Source: Clostridium sp. CAG:628 (GTDB lineage Bacteria > Bacillota_I > Bacilli_A > RF39 > UBA660). Taken from it: a stretch of 64,000 nucleotides of DNA. The stretch's first letter is position 1, and each line of letters opens with the position of its first letter. Under the pieces are notes generated by a model. It saw nothing but the letters and a program-made list of their open reading frames with translations. It ran no database searches and was not told the origin of the DNA. The stretch covers positions 66,514-130,513 of the forward strand of contig FR902240.1 of NCBI GenBank assembly GCA_000438415.1, given 5' to 3'. Shown here piece by piece: positions 17,171 through 26,515 of the stretch. A program made the translations under genes and the position numbers.

Positions 17171-18229
17171 ATGAAAGAAGATATATATGATATTAATTAT
17201 TATGATTATGACTTACCAGAAGAGTTAATCGCTCAGACACCACTTAAAGATAGAAGTAGTTCTAAGTTACTAGTGCTTGATAAAAATACTGGTGAAATAA
17301 AAGAAGAAGTATTTAAAAATATTGTTAATTATTTAAAACCTGGGGATGTTTTAGTTTTAAATGATACTAAAGTTATACCAGCAAGACTTATTGGAGTAAA
17401 AGAAAATACAGGTGCAGTTATAGAACTTTTACTTTTAAAGAATATTCTAGAAGATGAGTGGGAAGTTTTATCTCGTCCTCAAAAGAGGTTACATGTAGGT
17501 GACATAGTTTCTTTCGGAGAAGGAAAGTTAAAAGCAGTTGTTACTGAAAAACTAAGTGACGGGATTACTCATGTTAAGTTAGAATATAATGGAATATTAT
17601 ATGAAATACTTGACACACTTGGAACAATGCCACTTCCACCATACATTCATGAAAAGTTGACTGATCAAAATAGATACCAAACAGTGTATGCAAAAAACAT
17701 AGGTAGTGCTGCTGCGCCTACTGCAGGACTTCATTTCACAAAAGAGTTACTTGAAAAAATTAAAAGTATTGGAGTAGATATAGAATACGTTACACTTCAT
17801 GTTGGGCTTGGAACATTTAGACCAGTTACTGAAAGTAATGTACTTAACCATGAAATGCATAGTGAGTTTTATATGATAAGTAAAAGTGTTGCTGATAAAC
17901 TAAACCTTGCTAAGAAAGAAAAAAGACGCATTATTGCAGTGGGTACAACTAGTACAAGAACACTTGAAAGCAATATTACTAAATATGGTGAGTTTAAAGA
18001 GTGTGCTGAAAACACTAGTATATTCATATATCCAGGTTACGAATTTAAGGGAATAGATGCACTTATAACAAATTTCCATTTACCAAAAAGTACTTTAGTA
18101 ATGTTAGTAAGTGCTTTAGCTGGAAGAGACAACATAATAAACGCTTACAAGTATGCAGTAGATAATAAATATAGATTTTTCTCATTTGGAGATGCTATGT
18201 TTATAACAAATGATATTAATTCTAAATAA
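17171..18229 (+). CDS. queA: S-adenosylmethionine:tRNA ribosyltransferase-isomerase
   Basis: 352 residues, full length. LPEELIAQTPLKDRSSSKLLVLD at the start, VLNDTKVIPARLIG, GSAAAPTAGLHFT and the C-terminal TNFHLPKSTLVMLVSALAG are signature QueA segments. It adds the cyclopentene precursor from SAM to preQ1 in tRNA. Tgt (19435) and QueH (38036) supply the neighbouring steps of queuosine synthesis. Confidence 0.96.
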   Translation: MKEDIYDINYYDYDLPEELIAQTPLKDRSSSKLLVLDKNTGEIKEEVFKNIVNYLKPGDVLVLNDTKVIPARLIGVKENTGAVIELLLLKNILEDEWEVLSRPQKRLHVGDIVSFGEGKLKAVVTEKLSDGITHVKLEYNGILYEILDTLGTMPLPPYIHEKLTDQNRYQTVYAKNIGSAAAPTAGLHFTKELLEKIKSIGVDIEYVTLHVGLGTFRPVTESNVLNHEMHSEFYMISKSVADKLNLAKKEKRRIIAVGTTSTRTLESNITKYGEFKECAENTSIFIYPGYEFKGIDALITNFHLPKSTLVMLVSALAGRDNIINAYKYAVDNKYRFFSFGDAMFITNDINSK

Positions 18230-18270
18230 TTCAGTAGTTGCAAAATTTGCAACTACTGAATTTATTTTTT
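18228..18270 (+). terminator. long perfect palindrome, terminator of queA
   Basis: Two 17-base arms (18228-18244 and 18246-18262) around a single A, followed by TTATTTTTT. The central 15 bases TTGCAAAATTTGCAA also occur inside the RhuM-Fic gene. Confidence 0.8.
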
Positions 18271-18395
18271 AAAAACGAAACAAATAATTGATAAACAAAA
18301 CTATCTATGCTAAAATGTAAACATACACATAATAAATAAACACTTTTGTGTAAAAGTTTAAAATTATAATAATTTTATGATAGGAGGTTTTGCAA

Positions 18396-19343
18396 ATGAA
18401 AAATGAAATTATATTATTTGAAAATCAGGATGTCAAACTAGAAGTAAATATGAAAGATGAGACTGTGTGGTTGTCACTAGATCAAATGGCTAAATTATTT
18501 GATAGAGATAAATCGGTTATATCTAGGCACATCAAAAATGCTTTGGAAGAAGAAGCAGATAATTCAACTGTTGCAAAATTTGCAACAGTTCAAAATGAAG
18601 GAAATAGAAGCGTAACACGTAATGTCGAATATTATAACTTAGATGTTATAATCAGTGTTGGATATCGTGTTAAAAGTCAAAATGGTATTATATTTAGAAA
18701 ATGGGCTAATAAAGTATTAAAAGAATATTTATTAAAAGGTTATTCCATTAATCAAAAAAGACTAGAATATCTTGAAAAAACAATTAAATTAATTGATATT
18801 GCAGGCAGAATTGAAGAAAATATTAGTGGTAATGATGCTAAAGAAATTATAAAAGTAATAAACACATATGCCAATGCACTTACTTTACTAGACGATTATG
18901 ACCATAGAACTGTTGTTAAACCAAATGGAATTAAAGACAATAAACAAATTACTTACAAAGAATGCATGGAAATTATTAGTAAATTAAAATTTAATAGTGA
19001 AAGTGATATTTTCGCACTTGAAAGAAACCACGGTTTAAAATCTATAATAAATAATATATACTTGTCATTTGATGGCAAAGATGTTTACACAACCATAGAA
19101 GAAAAAGCAGCAAATTTCTTATATTTAATAATTAAAAATCATACTTTTATAGATGGAAACAAAAGGATAGCCGCAACTTTATTTATATACTTTCTTAAAT
19201 ATTATGATATATTAATACGTGATGGCAAACAAGTAATAGATAATAATACTTTAGTTGCTATGACTTTGTTAATAGCGCAGTCTAATCCAAAAGAAAAAGA
19301 AATACTTGTAGATTTAGTAATGAATTTTTTAAAAGAAAACTAG
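18396..19343 (+). CDS. RhuM-Fic/Doc fusion protein
   Basis: 315 residues from ATG 18396, 8 bases after AGGAGG. The N-terminal ~115 residues are a RhuM DNA-binding domain (DETVWLSLDQMAKLFDRDKS ... YNLDVIISVGYRVKS), then a helical linker. The C-terminal third carries HTFIDGNKR (residues 249-257), the Fic/Doc core HxFxDGNKR. Doc-type Fic proteins phosphorylate or otherwise modify targets such as EF-Tu and are toxins held by antitoxins. No separate antitoxin gene lies beside it, so control may be built into the RhuM part. The gene stands alone between queA and tgt with its own terminator, as expected of an acquired cassette. Confidence 0.85.
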   Translation: MKNEIILFENQDVKLEVNMKDETVWLSLDQMAKLFDRDKSVISRHIKNALEEEADNSTVAKFATVQNEGNRSVTRNVEYYNLDVIISVGYRVKSQNGIIFRKWANKVLKEYLLKGYSINQKRLEYLEKTIKLIDIAGRIEENISGNDAKEIIKVINTYANALTLLDDYDHRTVVKPNGIKDNKQITYKECMEIISKLKFNSESDIFALERNHGLKSIINNIYLSFDGKDVYTTIEEKAANFLYLIIKNHTFIDGNKRIAATLFIYFLKYYDILIRDGKQVIDNNTLVAMTLLIAQSNPKEKEILVDLVMNFLKEN

Positions 19344-19375
19344 TATGTTCAAATCTAATAAAGAACATACTTTTT
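19342..19375 (+). terminator. terminator of the RhuM-Fic gene
   Basis: AGTATGTTC (19342-19350), 12-base loop, GAACATACT (19363-19371), T4. Confidence 0.85.
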
Positions 19376-19434
19376 AATTGTAAAAATTACTAATTTATGA
19401 TATTCTATATATGGAAAGAAAAGGAGTACAAAAA

Positions 19435-20550
19435 ATGAATTTAAACTACAAAGTATTAAAGAAAAGTAATAAAAATATGGCTCGTTTAGGAGAATTTACA
19501 ACTAAATGGGGACTAAGCAAAACTCCAATGTTCATGCCTGTTGGAACTCAAGCAACAGTTAAAACGTTAAACCCTGAAGAACTAATAGATGCTAAAGCTA
19601 ATGTAATACTATCAAATACATATCATTTATGGCTAAGACCTGGAGAAGATGTAGTAAAGAATGCTGGTGGCTTACATACATTCATGAATTATAAAAATGG
19701 TCCAATACTAACAGACAGTGGTGGATTTCAAGTATTTAGTTTGGCTAAAAAGAAAGACATACATGAAGAAGGAGTATACTTTAAAAGCCATATAGATGGA
19801 AGTAAGTTATTCTTAAGTCCTGAAAAAAGTATTGAAGTACAAAATAAATTATCAAGTGATATTGCTATGAGTTTTGACGAATGTCCACCATATCCTGCAA
19901 CTTATGAATACATGAAAAATAGTGTAGAAAGAACACTAAGATGGGCTAAAAGGGGAAAAAAAGTACATTCTAATGAAGAACAAGCATTATTTGGAATAGT
20001 ACAAGGTGGAGAATACGAAGACTTAAGAAAATATAGTGCAGAAGAAACTGTTAAAATGGATTTTGATGGTTATAGTATTGGTGGAACAGCAGTAGGAGAA
20101 ACAAAAGATGTTTTATATAAAGAAATAGAATATACTACAAAATACTTACCTGAAGACAAAGTAAGATATCTAATGGGTGTAGGAGATCCAATTGACTTAA
20201 TTGAAGGAGTAATGCGTGGAGTAGATATATTTGACTGTGTTGCACCAACTAGAATTGCAAGACATGGTAATGCTCACACAAGAAATGGTAAAATTAATAT
20301 AAGAAATGCTAAATTTAAAGAAGACTTTACTCCAATCGAAGAAAGTTGTGACTGTTATGCATGTAAAAACTTTACTAAAGCTTACATTAGACACCTAATA
20401 ATTGCAGAAGAAACTTTAGGGCAAAGATTACTTAGCATTCATAACATTAGATTTTTAACTAAACTTATGGAAGACATAAGAGAAAACATAGAAACAGATA
20501 CTTTAGAAGAATTTAGAGACGATTTCTATAAAAAATATTATAATAAATAG
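19435..20550 (+). CDS. tgt: tRNA-guanine transglycosylase
   Basis: 371 residues from ATG 19435 with AAAGGAG upstream; an in-frame ATG at 19411 overlaps the ribosome site region. DSGGFQVFSL (catalytic Asp), SFDECPP, GIVQGG and the second Asp in DIFDCVAPTRIARHG are intact. The zinc site is in CDCYACKNFTKAYIRH. It exchanges G34 for preQ1 in tRNAs with GUN anticodons, including the tRNA-His encoded at 25350. The next small gene follows by 8 bases. Confidence 0.96.
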   Translation: MNLNYKVLKKSNKNMARLGEFTTKWGLSKTPMFMPVGTQATVKTLNPEELIDAKANVILSNTYHLWLRPGEDVVKNAGGLHTFMNYKNGPILTDSGGFQVFSLAKKKDIHEEGVYFKSHIDGSKLFLSPEKSIEVQNKLSSDIAMSFDECPPYPATYEYMKNSVERTLRWAKRGKKVHSNEEQALFGIVQGGEYEDLRKYSAEETVKMDFDGYSIGGTAVGETKDVLYKEIEYTTKYLPEDKVRYLMGVGDPIDLIEGVMRGVDIFDCVAPTRIARHGNAHTRNGKINIRNAKFKEDFTPIEESCDCYACKNFTKAYIRHLIIAEETLGQRLLSIHNIRFLTKLMEDIRENIETDTLEEFRDDFYKKYYNK

Positions 20551-20558
20551 GTGAATAT

Positions 20559-20855
20559 ATGAGTAAGAATAAATGTGGGTTAATACTTACTATAACAGGT
20601 ATATTAGTAATAATAATTACATCAGTTACTATAAGTATAAAAGAATATAATAAAAATAAAAAAGAAGACATAATAAAATCAAATTTACTAAGTTACTCTA
20701 AAAAATGTGTTTTAGATAAAAAATGCAGTGATACAGTAACAGTAAAAGAACTAATAGAAAAAGATTACATTAATGAAGAAACAATTAATTTACTAAGTGA
20801 TTATAGTACTAATAGTTATGTAATATATAGTTTAAGAGAAGTGTATTTAAAGTAA
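20559..20855 (+). CDS. small anchored protein, hypothetical
   Basis: 98 residues. One N-terminal membrane segment (about 6-27), then 70 residues outside with two Cys (KKCVLDKKC). The outside part includes VTVKELIEKDYINEETINLL, a motif reminiscent of helices in pilin-like and surface proteins of related genomes. There is no cleavage or lipid motif. It is co-transcribed with tgt and ends at a terminator. Confidence 0.6.
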   Translation: MSKNKCGLILTITGILVIIITSVTISIKEYNKNKKEDIIKSNLLSYSKKCVLDKKCSDTVTVKELIEKDYINEETINLLSDYSTNSYVIYSLREVYLK

Positions 20856-20867
20856 TACACCTTTTTT
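20841..20867 (+). terminator. terminator of the tgt operon
   Basis: GTGTATT (20841-20847), 6-base loop, AATACAC (20854-20860), then CTTTTTT. It starts inside the last codons of the upstream gene. Confidence 0.85.
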
Positions 20868-20868
20868 C

Positions 20869-20897
20869 TTGACTAAAAAAATATTATATTCTATAAT
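20869..20897 (+). promoter_or_regulatory. promoter of the 20919 gene
   Basis: TTGACT 20869-20874, 17 bases, TATAAT 20892-20897. Confidence 0.8.
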
Positions 20898-20918
20898 AAA
20901 CAACATTCAGGAGGTTTT

Positions 20919-23042
20919 ATGAGTATATTTAGTAAATTATTTAAAAAGAAAACAAACACTAATTTTAACCTAATTAACTTAAATGATATAATTATCTTTC
21001 CTAAGAAAGAATTTTATAAAGAAAACAAAGAAAAATATAAAGAATATATGAATACTTATAACCTAATACTATCAAGTAAAAAATATATAACAAGTTTAGA
21101 TTTAGAAATAAATAATATTGATATAAATTTTTATACAAATATCATTACTAAAACAACTTTAGAATTAGATAACATGTTAGATTTAGTAAACAATAGCATT
21201 GAAAGAAGTGAAGAACTAGCAACAATATTAATATCAAAACTAAAATACTACCATAATGAATTAAATACATATAAAAATATATTATTTATAGAACTAAAAG
21301 CATTAAAAGACATATTAAAATCAAAACCATTTCTATCAAAAAATAAAAAAGATACTATAAAAAATAGTATTAATTTAATAATGAATAAACTAATTATAAT
21401 AGAAACAAATATAAATGCAATAAATTGTGAAGTCTCTTCATATTTGAGTCTTATTAGTATAAGTAATTTACCTAGTAAAAATGAAGTAATAATGACCAGA
21501 TTTAATAAATACACAAAATACATGAGTGTATTTAATTTACCATATGAAGAACAAATATGCATTGATAACATTGTATATATGGAAGTACTTTTAGAAAAAC
21601 ATATACATAATTTAGAAATAAATATAAGTAACATCAATAGTACTGATATAAATTTGTTAAATGAATTAATACTTAAACTAACATGTCTAATAAAATTTAA
21701 ACACACTACTTTAGATAATGCCAAGTTAGAAAAAGTTGTTAATTTAAAATGGAATATAATTAAAGAAAATTATAAAAATAATATATATAATTACACTTTT
21801 GCTACTGATAACAAATTAGAAAAAGATATACTTAAACATCTTCTAGAACAAGAAATCAATAATGCTTTTAATCCAAAAACATATTTAGTAGAGGATGAAA
21901 AATACAAAAAAACTTTTCTTACATTATTAAGTAAAGTATTAAAATATAATGGTTTTTATGACATAGATAAATTACTATATGATGAATTAAAACTAACTAT
22001 ATTATTTAATAGAAATAATATTCACAAAATAGAAAGTACTCTAAAAAAATTTAAAGAAGACTTAAGAACTTTTAAATTATTTGATGGAAAAACATATCCA
22101 GTTCCCACTCCTTGGGATAGAGAACTAGAGTCCTTTGATATAAGTATATATAGTTTATTTACATTAATTAAATATTCTAAAATAGATAAAACTAGTTACT
22201 ATAACTTAAGAAATAGATTAGACTATTCTATTGTTAAAATCATTTTTTCTTCAAATAAAACACCTTCAAATTATGAAGAATATAAGTCAGTTTACAATAA
22301 ATCTATAGAAGACTTTCCATATAAAGACTTATATAACTTATTCTTGTACATTGATGAAAAAAATAATAATCAAACATTTACACCAATAAATGAAATAAAA
22401 ATATTTGATACATCTTGGAAGTTAAAAACTCAGTTAGAATTAATAATTATAAATAATATATGTAAAGATTTAAGAAAGAAAAAGGCTTTTATAGCTAACA
22501 AAAGTCTTGAAAAAATAAATATAGAATATAATCTTTTCACAAATGAATTATCAAACGATACTGGTGAATTATCTTTTTATTTAAATAGTAGTGATAAACT
22601 TAAAACAGTATATATAGAGTTAGGTAATAGAATGTATAATAAAAAAATTGATCGCATTATAATTAGCCCAAATATACAAACCTTGAGTATTTTAAGCCCA
22701 TGCTCTAGTATTGAATTTACTGATTACAGAAATAGTTACATTTTAAATGATGATAAGACCTTAGAAAATTTTATATCAACTTATCTAATACAAAATTATT
22801 CTTTCTTAATCAAAAAAAACTTAGTAGAAACATACATAGTATTATCATCAAATGATAACAAACAATATAGTGTTCAAATTAATTTAAATAAACTAATAAA
22901 AAAATATAAACGCATTTCTTCTGAAAAGTACACAAGCAAAATAACTTGTTCTAAATACATAACTTTAGAACTAAAAAAACTTATGAAGAAAAGTATGTAT
23001 AAAGAAGGTCTAACTCTGTCTAAACCATCCCACCTTTCCTAG
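20919..23042 (+). CDS. large hypothetical protein, 707 residues
   Basis: Consensus promoter and CAGGAGG ribosome site mark it as a real gene. The first 17 residues are basic with FSKLFKKK; no membrane helix is seen. Residues 30-310 are rich in Lys/Asn/Ile and probably long helices or coiled coil. The middle has PVPTPWDRELESFDISIYSLF, which looks like a folded domain boundary. The C-terminal part has beta-like repeats (KIDRIIISPNIQTLSILSPC). I do not recognise any family. Its last 23 bases overlap the end of the convergent membrane gene. Long A/T-rich helical proteins of this kind are often lineage-specific. Confidence 0.65.
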   Translation: MSIFSKLFKKKTNTNFNLINLNDIIIFPKKEFYKENKEKYKEYMNTYNLILSSKKYITSLDLEINNIDINFYTNIITKTTLELDNMLDLVNNSIERSEELATILISKLKYYHNELNTYKNILFIELKALKDILKSKPFLSKNKKDTIKNSINLIMNKLIIIETNINAINCEVSSYLSLISISNLPSKNEVIMTRFNKYTKYMSVFNLPYEEQICIDNIVYMEVLLEKHIHNLEINISNINSTDINLLNELILKLTCLIKFKHTTLDNAKLEKVVNLKWNIIKENYKNNIYNYTFATDNKLEKDILKHLLEQEINNAFNPKTYLVEDEKYKKTFLTLLSKVLKYNGFYDIDKLLYDELKLTILFNRNNIHKIESTLKKFKEDLRTFKLFDGKTYPVPTPWDRELESFDISIYSLFTLIKYSKIDKTSYYNLRNRLDYSIVKIIFSSNKTPSNYEEYKSVYNKSIEDFPYKDLYNLFLYIDEKNNNQTFTPINEIKIFDTSWKLKTQLELIIINNICKDLRKKKAFIANKSLEKINIEYNLFTNELSNDTGELSFYLNSSDKLKTVYIELGNRMYNKKIDRIIISPNIQTLSILSPCSSIEFTDYRNSYILNDDKTLENFISTYLIQNYSFLIKKNLVETYIVLSSNDNKQYSVQINLNKLIKKYKRISSEKYTSKITCSKYITLELKKLMKKSMYKEGLTLSKPSHLS

Positions 23043-23391
23043 TATTAATTCCAAACATTCCTCCAATCGTACTTGAAAGTATTAATATACCATAATATAG
23101 AATTGATTTTAAACTAGGAACACTTCTTAATATAATACCCAAAAATAAAAGTACTAATATATTTATAACTCCAATAGTAATTCCACTCAAGTAACCTCTT
23201 TTACTACTATTTTTTCCAGCCCTAAGACCACTTATAAAAAATAATAAACAAATAACTATAAAACTAATAATAGATACTATTTTATATGGTAGTACATTTA
23301 AACTAGCAAGAATAGAAACTAAAACTAAATAAACTAATAAACTAATCAAAAAATAACCAATATTTAAAAAATAATTATTATATTTTTTCAT
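23020..23391 (-). CDS. TIGR04086 family membrane protein
   Basis: 123 residues, four membrane helices and no large loops. The GLRAGKNSSKRGYLSGITIGVINILVL segment and the closing IGGMFGINTR fit the TIGR04086/YrzE family found next to secretion genes in Bacilli. The function is unknown. It overlaps the end of the 707-residue gene, tail to tail, and is divergent from the DUF421 gene. Confidence 0.7.
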   Translation of the reverse strand: MKKYNNYFLNIGYFLISLLVYLVLVSILASLNVLPYKIVSIISFIVICLLFFISGLRAGKNSSKRGYLSGITIGVINILVLLFLGIILRSVPSLKSILYYGILILSSTIGGMFGINTRKGGMV

Positions 23392-23463
23392 AAATCCTCC
23401 TATAAAAGTATATTAATTGATTAAAAAAATATTCTTTAGAACATAATAAATATAGGTGATATT

Positions 23464-24105
23464 ATGGACATACTAGTAGTTTTATTTAGAACACTATTTT
23501 TCTACGTGTTTATATTAATAATTTATAGACTAATGGGTAAAAGAGAAGTAGGACAACTTTCTATTCAAGACTTAGTAGTAAGTATTTTAATTGCAGAAAT
23601 GGTAGCAATAAGTATTGAAAACAAACATGACTCCATGTGGCTTACAATACTTCCAATAATTGTACTTGTTATATTAGAAATAGTGGCTAACTTTATTAGT
23701 TTAAAATTTAACTTTATAAGAAACATAATTGAAGGTAAACCTGCTTTAATAATAAATAAAGGTATAATTAATTTTAAAGAAATGATTAAACAAAGATATA
23801 CTTTAGATGACTTACTTATGGAACTAAGAAGTAAAGATATAAAAAATTTAGCTGATGTAGAATATGCTGTACTTGAAAATAATGGAAAATTAAGTGTATT
23901 TAAATATAACTTTTTAAAGATTAAAAGCGAGAATCCTTTTCCATTAATATTAGATGGTAAAATACAAACTAGTGCTTTAAAATATATTAACAAAGATAAG
24001 ACTTGGCTTTTAAATTTAATAGGTAATAAAGATGTAAGCGAAATATTTTATTGTTTCTATAAAAACAACAAGGCATATATAATAGATAAAAAAGATGTTA
24101 AATAG
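23464..24105 (+). CDS. DUF421 (YetF-type) membrane protein
   Basis: 213 residues. The N-terminus has three membrane helices, with YRLMGKREVGQLSIQDLVVSILIAEM the diagnostic block. The cytoplasmic domain follows with LIINKGIINFKEM and RYTLDDLLMELRSKDI. YetF proteins form small membrane oligomers of unclear role; in spore formers related proteins concern germination, but that does not follow here. Ribosome site ATAGGTGAT. It ends at a strong terminator that is itself part of the repeated module described below. Confidence 0.85.
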   Translation: MDILVVLFRTLFFYVFILIIYRLMGKREVGQLSIQDLVVSILIAEMVAISIENKHDSMWLTILPIIVLVILEIVANFISLKFNFIRNIIEGKPALIINKGIINFKEMIKQRYTLDDLLMELRSKDIKNLADVEYAVLENNGKLSVFKYNFLKIKSENPFPLILDGKIQTSALKYINKDKTWLLNLIGNKDVSEIFYCFYKNNKAYIIDKKDVK

Positions 24106-24130
24106 TACTTGAAAAGAGTACTATTTTTTT
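24101..24130 (+). terminator. terminator of the DUF421 gene
   Basis: AATAGTACT (24101-24109), 7-base loop, AGTACTATT (24117-24125), T5. The same hairpin design recurs at 39392 in front of the second small-ORF copy. Confidence 0.85.
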
Positions 24131-24170
24131 GTATAATTAATTTAGTTAAGGTAGAAGGAGGATATGTTAT

Positions 24171-24263
24171 ATGACTAATAAAATTAATAATATAATAAAT
24201 TATATGTCTTTACCTTTAGTGCAAAGTAAAGTACTAAAGGGGGGGGTATTATCTTCTAACTAA
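24171..24263 (+). pseudogene. truncated copy of the small ORF at 39461 (module duplicate)
   Basis: The leader GTTAAGGTAGAAGGAGG and the first ~30 codons (MTNK..., VQSKV) align with 39435-39560. A G8 run at 24239-24246 shifts the frame relative to the intact copy, giving a stop after 30 codons. The similarity then continues as TATTATCTTCTAACTAAC and breaks exactly where 23S rRNA sequence begins. Either a real truncation or an assembly joint; see findings. Confidence 0.65.
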
Positions 24264-25110
<847 letters not shown>

Positions 25111-25140
25111 AATTTTAATTTGATTTTTAATCACATTATC

Positions 25141-25169
25141 TTGTTTTGAGAGAACAATTATGGTATAAT
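25141..25169 (+). promoter_or_regulatory. promoter immediately before 5S rRNA
   Basis: TTGTTT 25141-25146, 17 bases ending TGG, TATAAT 25164-25169; 5S begins about 7 bases later. A dedicated 5S promoter inside an rrn operon is unusual. Confidence 0.65.
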
Positions 25170-25175
25170 TATTTT

Positions 25176-25279
25176 GTAGGTGACGATAGCAAAGTGGACA
25201 CACCTGTTCCCATCTCGAACACAGAAGTTAAGCACTTTAACGGCGAAGATAGTGTAAGCGAAAATAGCAAGTTGCCTAC
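25176..25279 (+). rRNA. 5S rRNA (short form)
   Basis: Starts GTAGGTGACGATAGCAAAG and ends AGTTGCCTAC, with the terminal helix closed. CACCTGTTCCCATCTCGAAC and AGAAGTTAAGC are the conserved loop B/C sequences. The length of about 104 bases is shorter than the usual 115-118, because helices IV-V are reduced, as in Mollicutes. A T8 run follows directly. Confidence 0.88.
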
Positions 25280-25309
25280 TTTTTTTTGTACAAAAAATTC
25301 AATAAACTA

Positions 25310-25338
25310 TTGATTTTTATATAAAGATAATGTATAAT
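25310..25338 (+). promoter_or_regulatory. promoter of tRNA-His
   Basis: TTGATT 25310-25315, 17 bases, TATAAT 25333-25338. Confidence 0.8.
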
Positions 25339-25349
25339 ACATCTTACAT

Positions 25350-25426
25350 GGCGTTATTGGTGAAGTGGTTAACACGCCAGATTGTGGCTCTGGTATGCGT
25401 GGGTTCGATTCCCACATAGCGCCCCA
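25350..25426 (+). tRNA. tRNA-His (anticodon GTG)
   Basis: The anticodon arm CCAGA-TTGTGGC-TCTGG gives GTG. The extra G at -1 (25350) pairs with C73, the tRNA-His identity element. The T arm is GTGGG-TTCGATT-CCCAC and CCA is encoded. Own promoter and terminator. It is one of the four tRNA types modified by Tgt. Confidence 0.96.
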
Positions 25427-25438
25427 TGTTGAAATTAG

Positions 25439-25466
25439 AGTGCCTAATATAGGTGCTTTTTTTATT
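25439..25466 (+). terminator. terminator of tRNA-His
   Basis: AGTGCCTA (25439-25446) pairs with TAGGTGCT (25450-25457, two G-T pairs), then T-run. Confidence 0.75.
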
Positions 25467-25508
25467 TATATTAATTAAAAAATATGCTATTATTTAATCG
25501 GTAATAAT

Positions 25509-26414
25509 ATGAAAAAGAAAATTATAATTTCTTTAATATCTTTGATTGGCATAATATGTATAATATTTATTGTAGATTTAGTAAATATTAAATTAAATGA
25601 TAAACCTATTATTATTTTAAAAACTAAAGAAGGTAGTGATCAAATATATTATGGGTTATTCTATGATACATATAATTGCTTACTAAATAAAGGTGCAGTA
25701 ATAAAATCAAAGAATTCTAAATATACTTGTCCAAAAGAAGAAATTAACGTATACACAATAGAAAATCAAACTAAATTAACAAATAATTTTAGTTGTGATG
25801 AAGCATTAGAAGAAATATATAAAACAGAAGAATATTCTTATAATCTTACATGCATTAAAAGTAAATATATTAACGTAATATATACAGATGGAAGTAAACA
25901 AAATATTAAAGAAGCATTAAAAAATAATAAAATATCTATTAATGATTTAAATAAATACAAAATTGAATACGTTAAAGTACCACTAAAAGAAGATATTGAA
26001 CCAATTGATCCAACAGAAGTAAAAGAAACTCCAAATATAGATAATAAACCAAGTTATAATACTGGAAATACTACTACTTCATCAACACAAAATACAAAAG
26101 ATACAATAATAATAAGTCCAGAAATAAAAAAAGAATCAGTTAAAGAAAAACCATCACAAGATTATACAGTTTCAAACAAAACTATAGAAATAATAGACAA
26201 AACAAAAGGAAAGTATTGTGCAGAAGCAATAGATTATTTCTATAAAAATTATTATTTTAGTTGTAAAAAAAGTAACTATGTATATGTTAAAATAAATAAT
26301 CAAGAATATTTACTAAAAGATGCATTAAGAGATAAAATTGTAACTATGGAAGAACTTGAAAGTGCTGGTTATAGATTTTTAAAAAACAAAAAAATGGAAT
26401 ATGCAGATAGATAA
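25509..26414 (+). CDS. membrane-anchored protein with two copies of a Cys-containing domain
   Basis: 301 residues. Signal anchor at about 4-24, then an extracellular part. Residues ~95-155 (SCDEALEEIYKTEEYSYNLTC ... IKEALKNNKISINDLNKY) and ~235-295 (YCAEAIDYFYKNYYFSCKK ... LKDALRDKIVTMEELESAG) are two copies of one domain, with two Cys about 16-18 apart. These probably form a disulfide in each copy. A Thr/Ser/Pro/Asn-rich linker joins them. The family is not recognised. The build suggests a surface or cell-wall-associated binding protein. Terminator follows. Confidence 0.7.
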   Translation: MKKKIIISLISLIGIICIIFIVDLVNIKLNDKPIIILKTKEGSDQIYYGLFYDTYNCLLNKGAVIKSKNSKYTCPKEEINVYTIENQTKLTNNFSCDEALEEIYKTEEYSYNLTCIKSKYINVIYTDGSKQNIKEALKNNKISINDLNKYKIEYVKVPLKEDIEPIDPTEVKETPNIDNKPSYNTGNTTTSSTQNTKDTIIISPEIKKESVKEKPSQDYTVSNKTIEIIDKTKGKYCAEAIDYFYKNYYFSCKKSNYVYVKINNQEYLLKDALRDKIVTMEELESAGYRFLKNKKMEYADR

Positions 26415-26428
26415 TTAAAAATAAAATT

Positions 26429-26456
26429 GAAGAGAAAATTATAACTCTTCTTTTTT
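26429..26456 (+). terminator. terminator of the 25509 gene
   Basis: GAAGAG (26429-26434), loop, CTCTTC (26445-26450), T6. Confidence 0.85.
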
Positions 26457-26515
26457 AGTGCATGAACCCCTTCAATAAAAAAAAACTAACATATAATATA
26501 TTGGAGGTAATAAAA

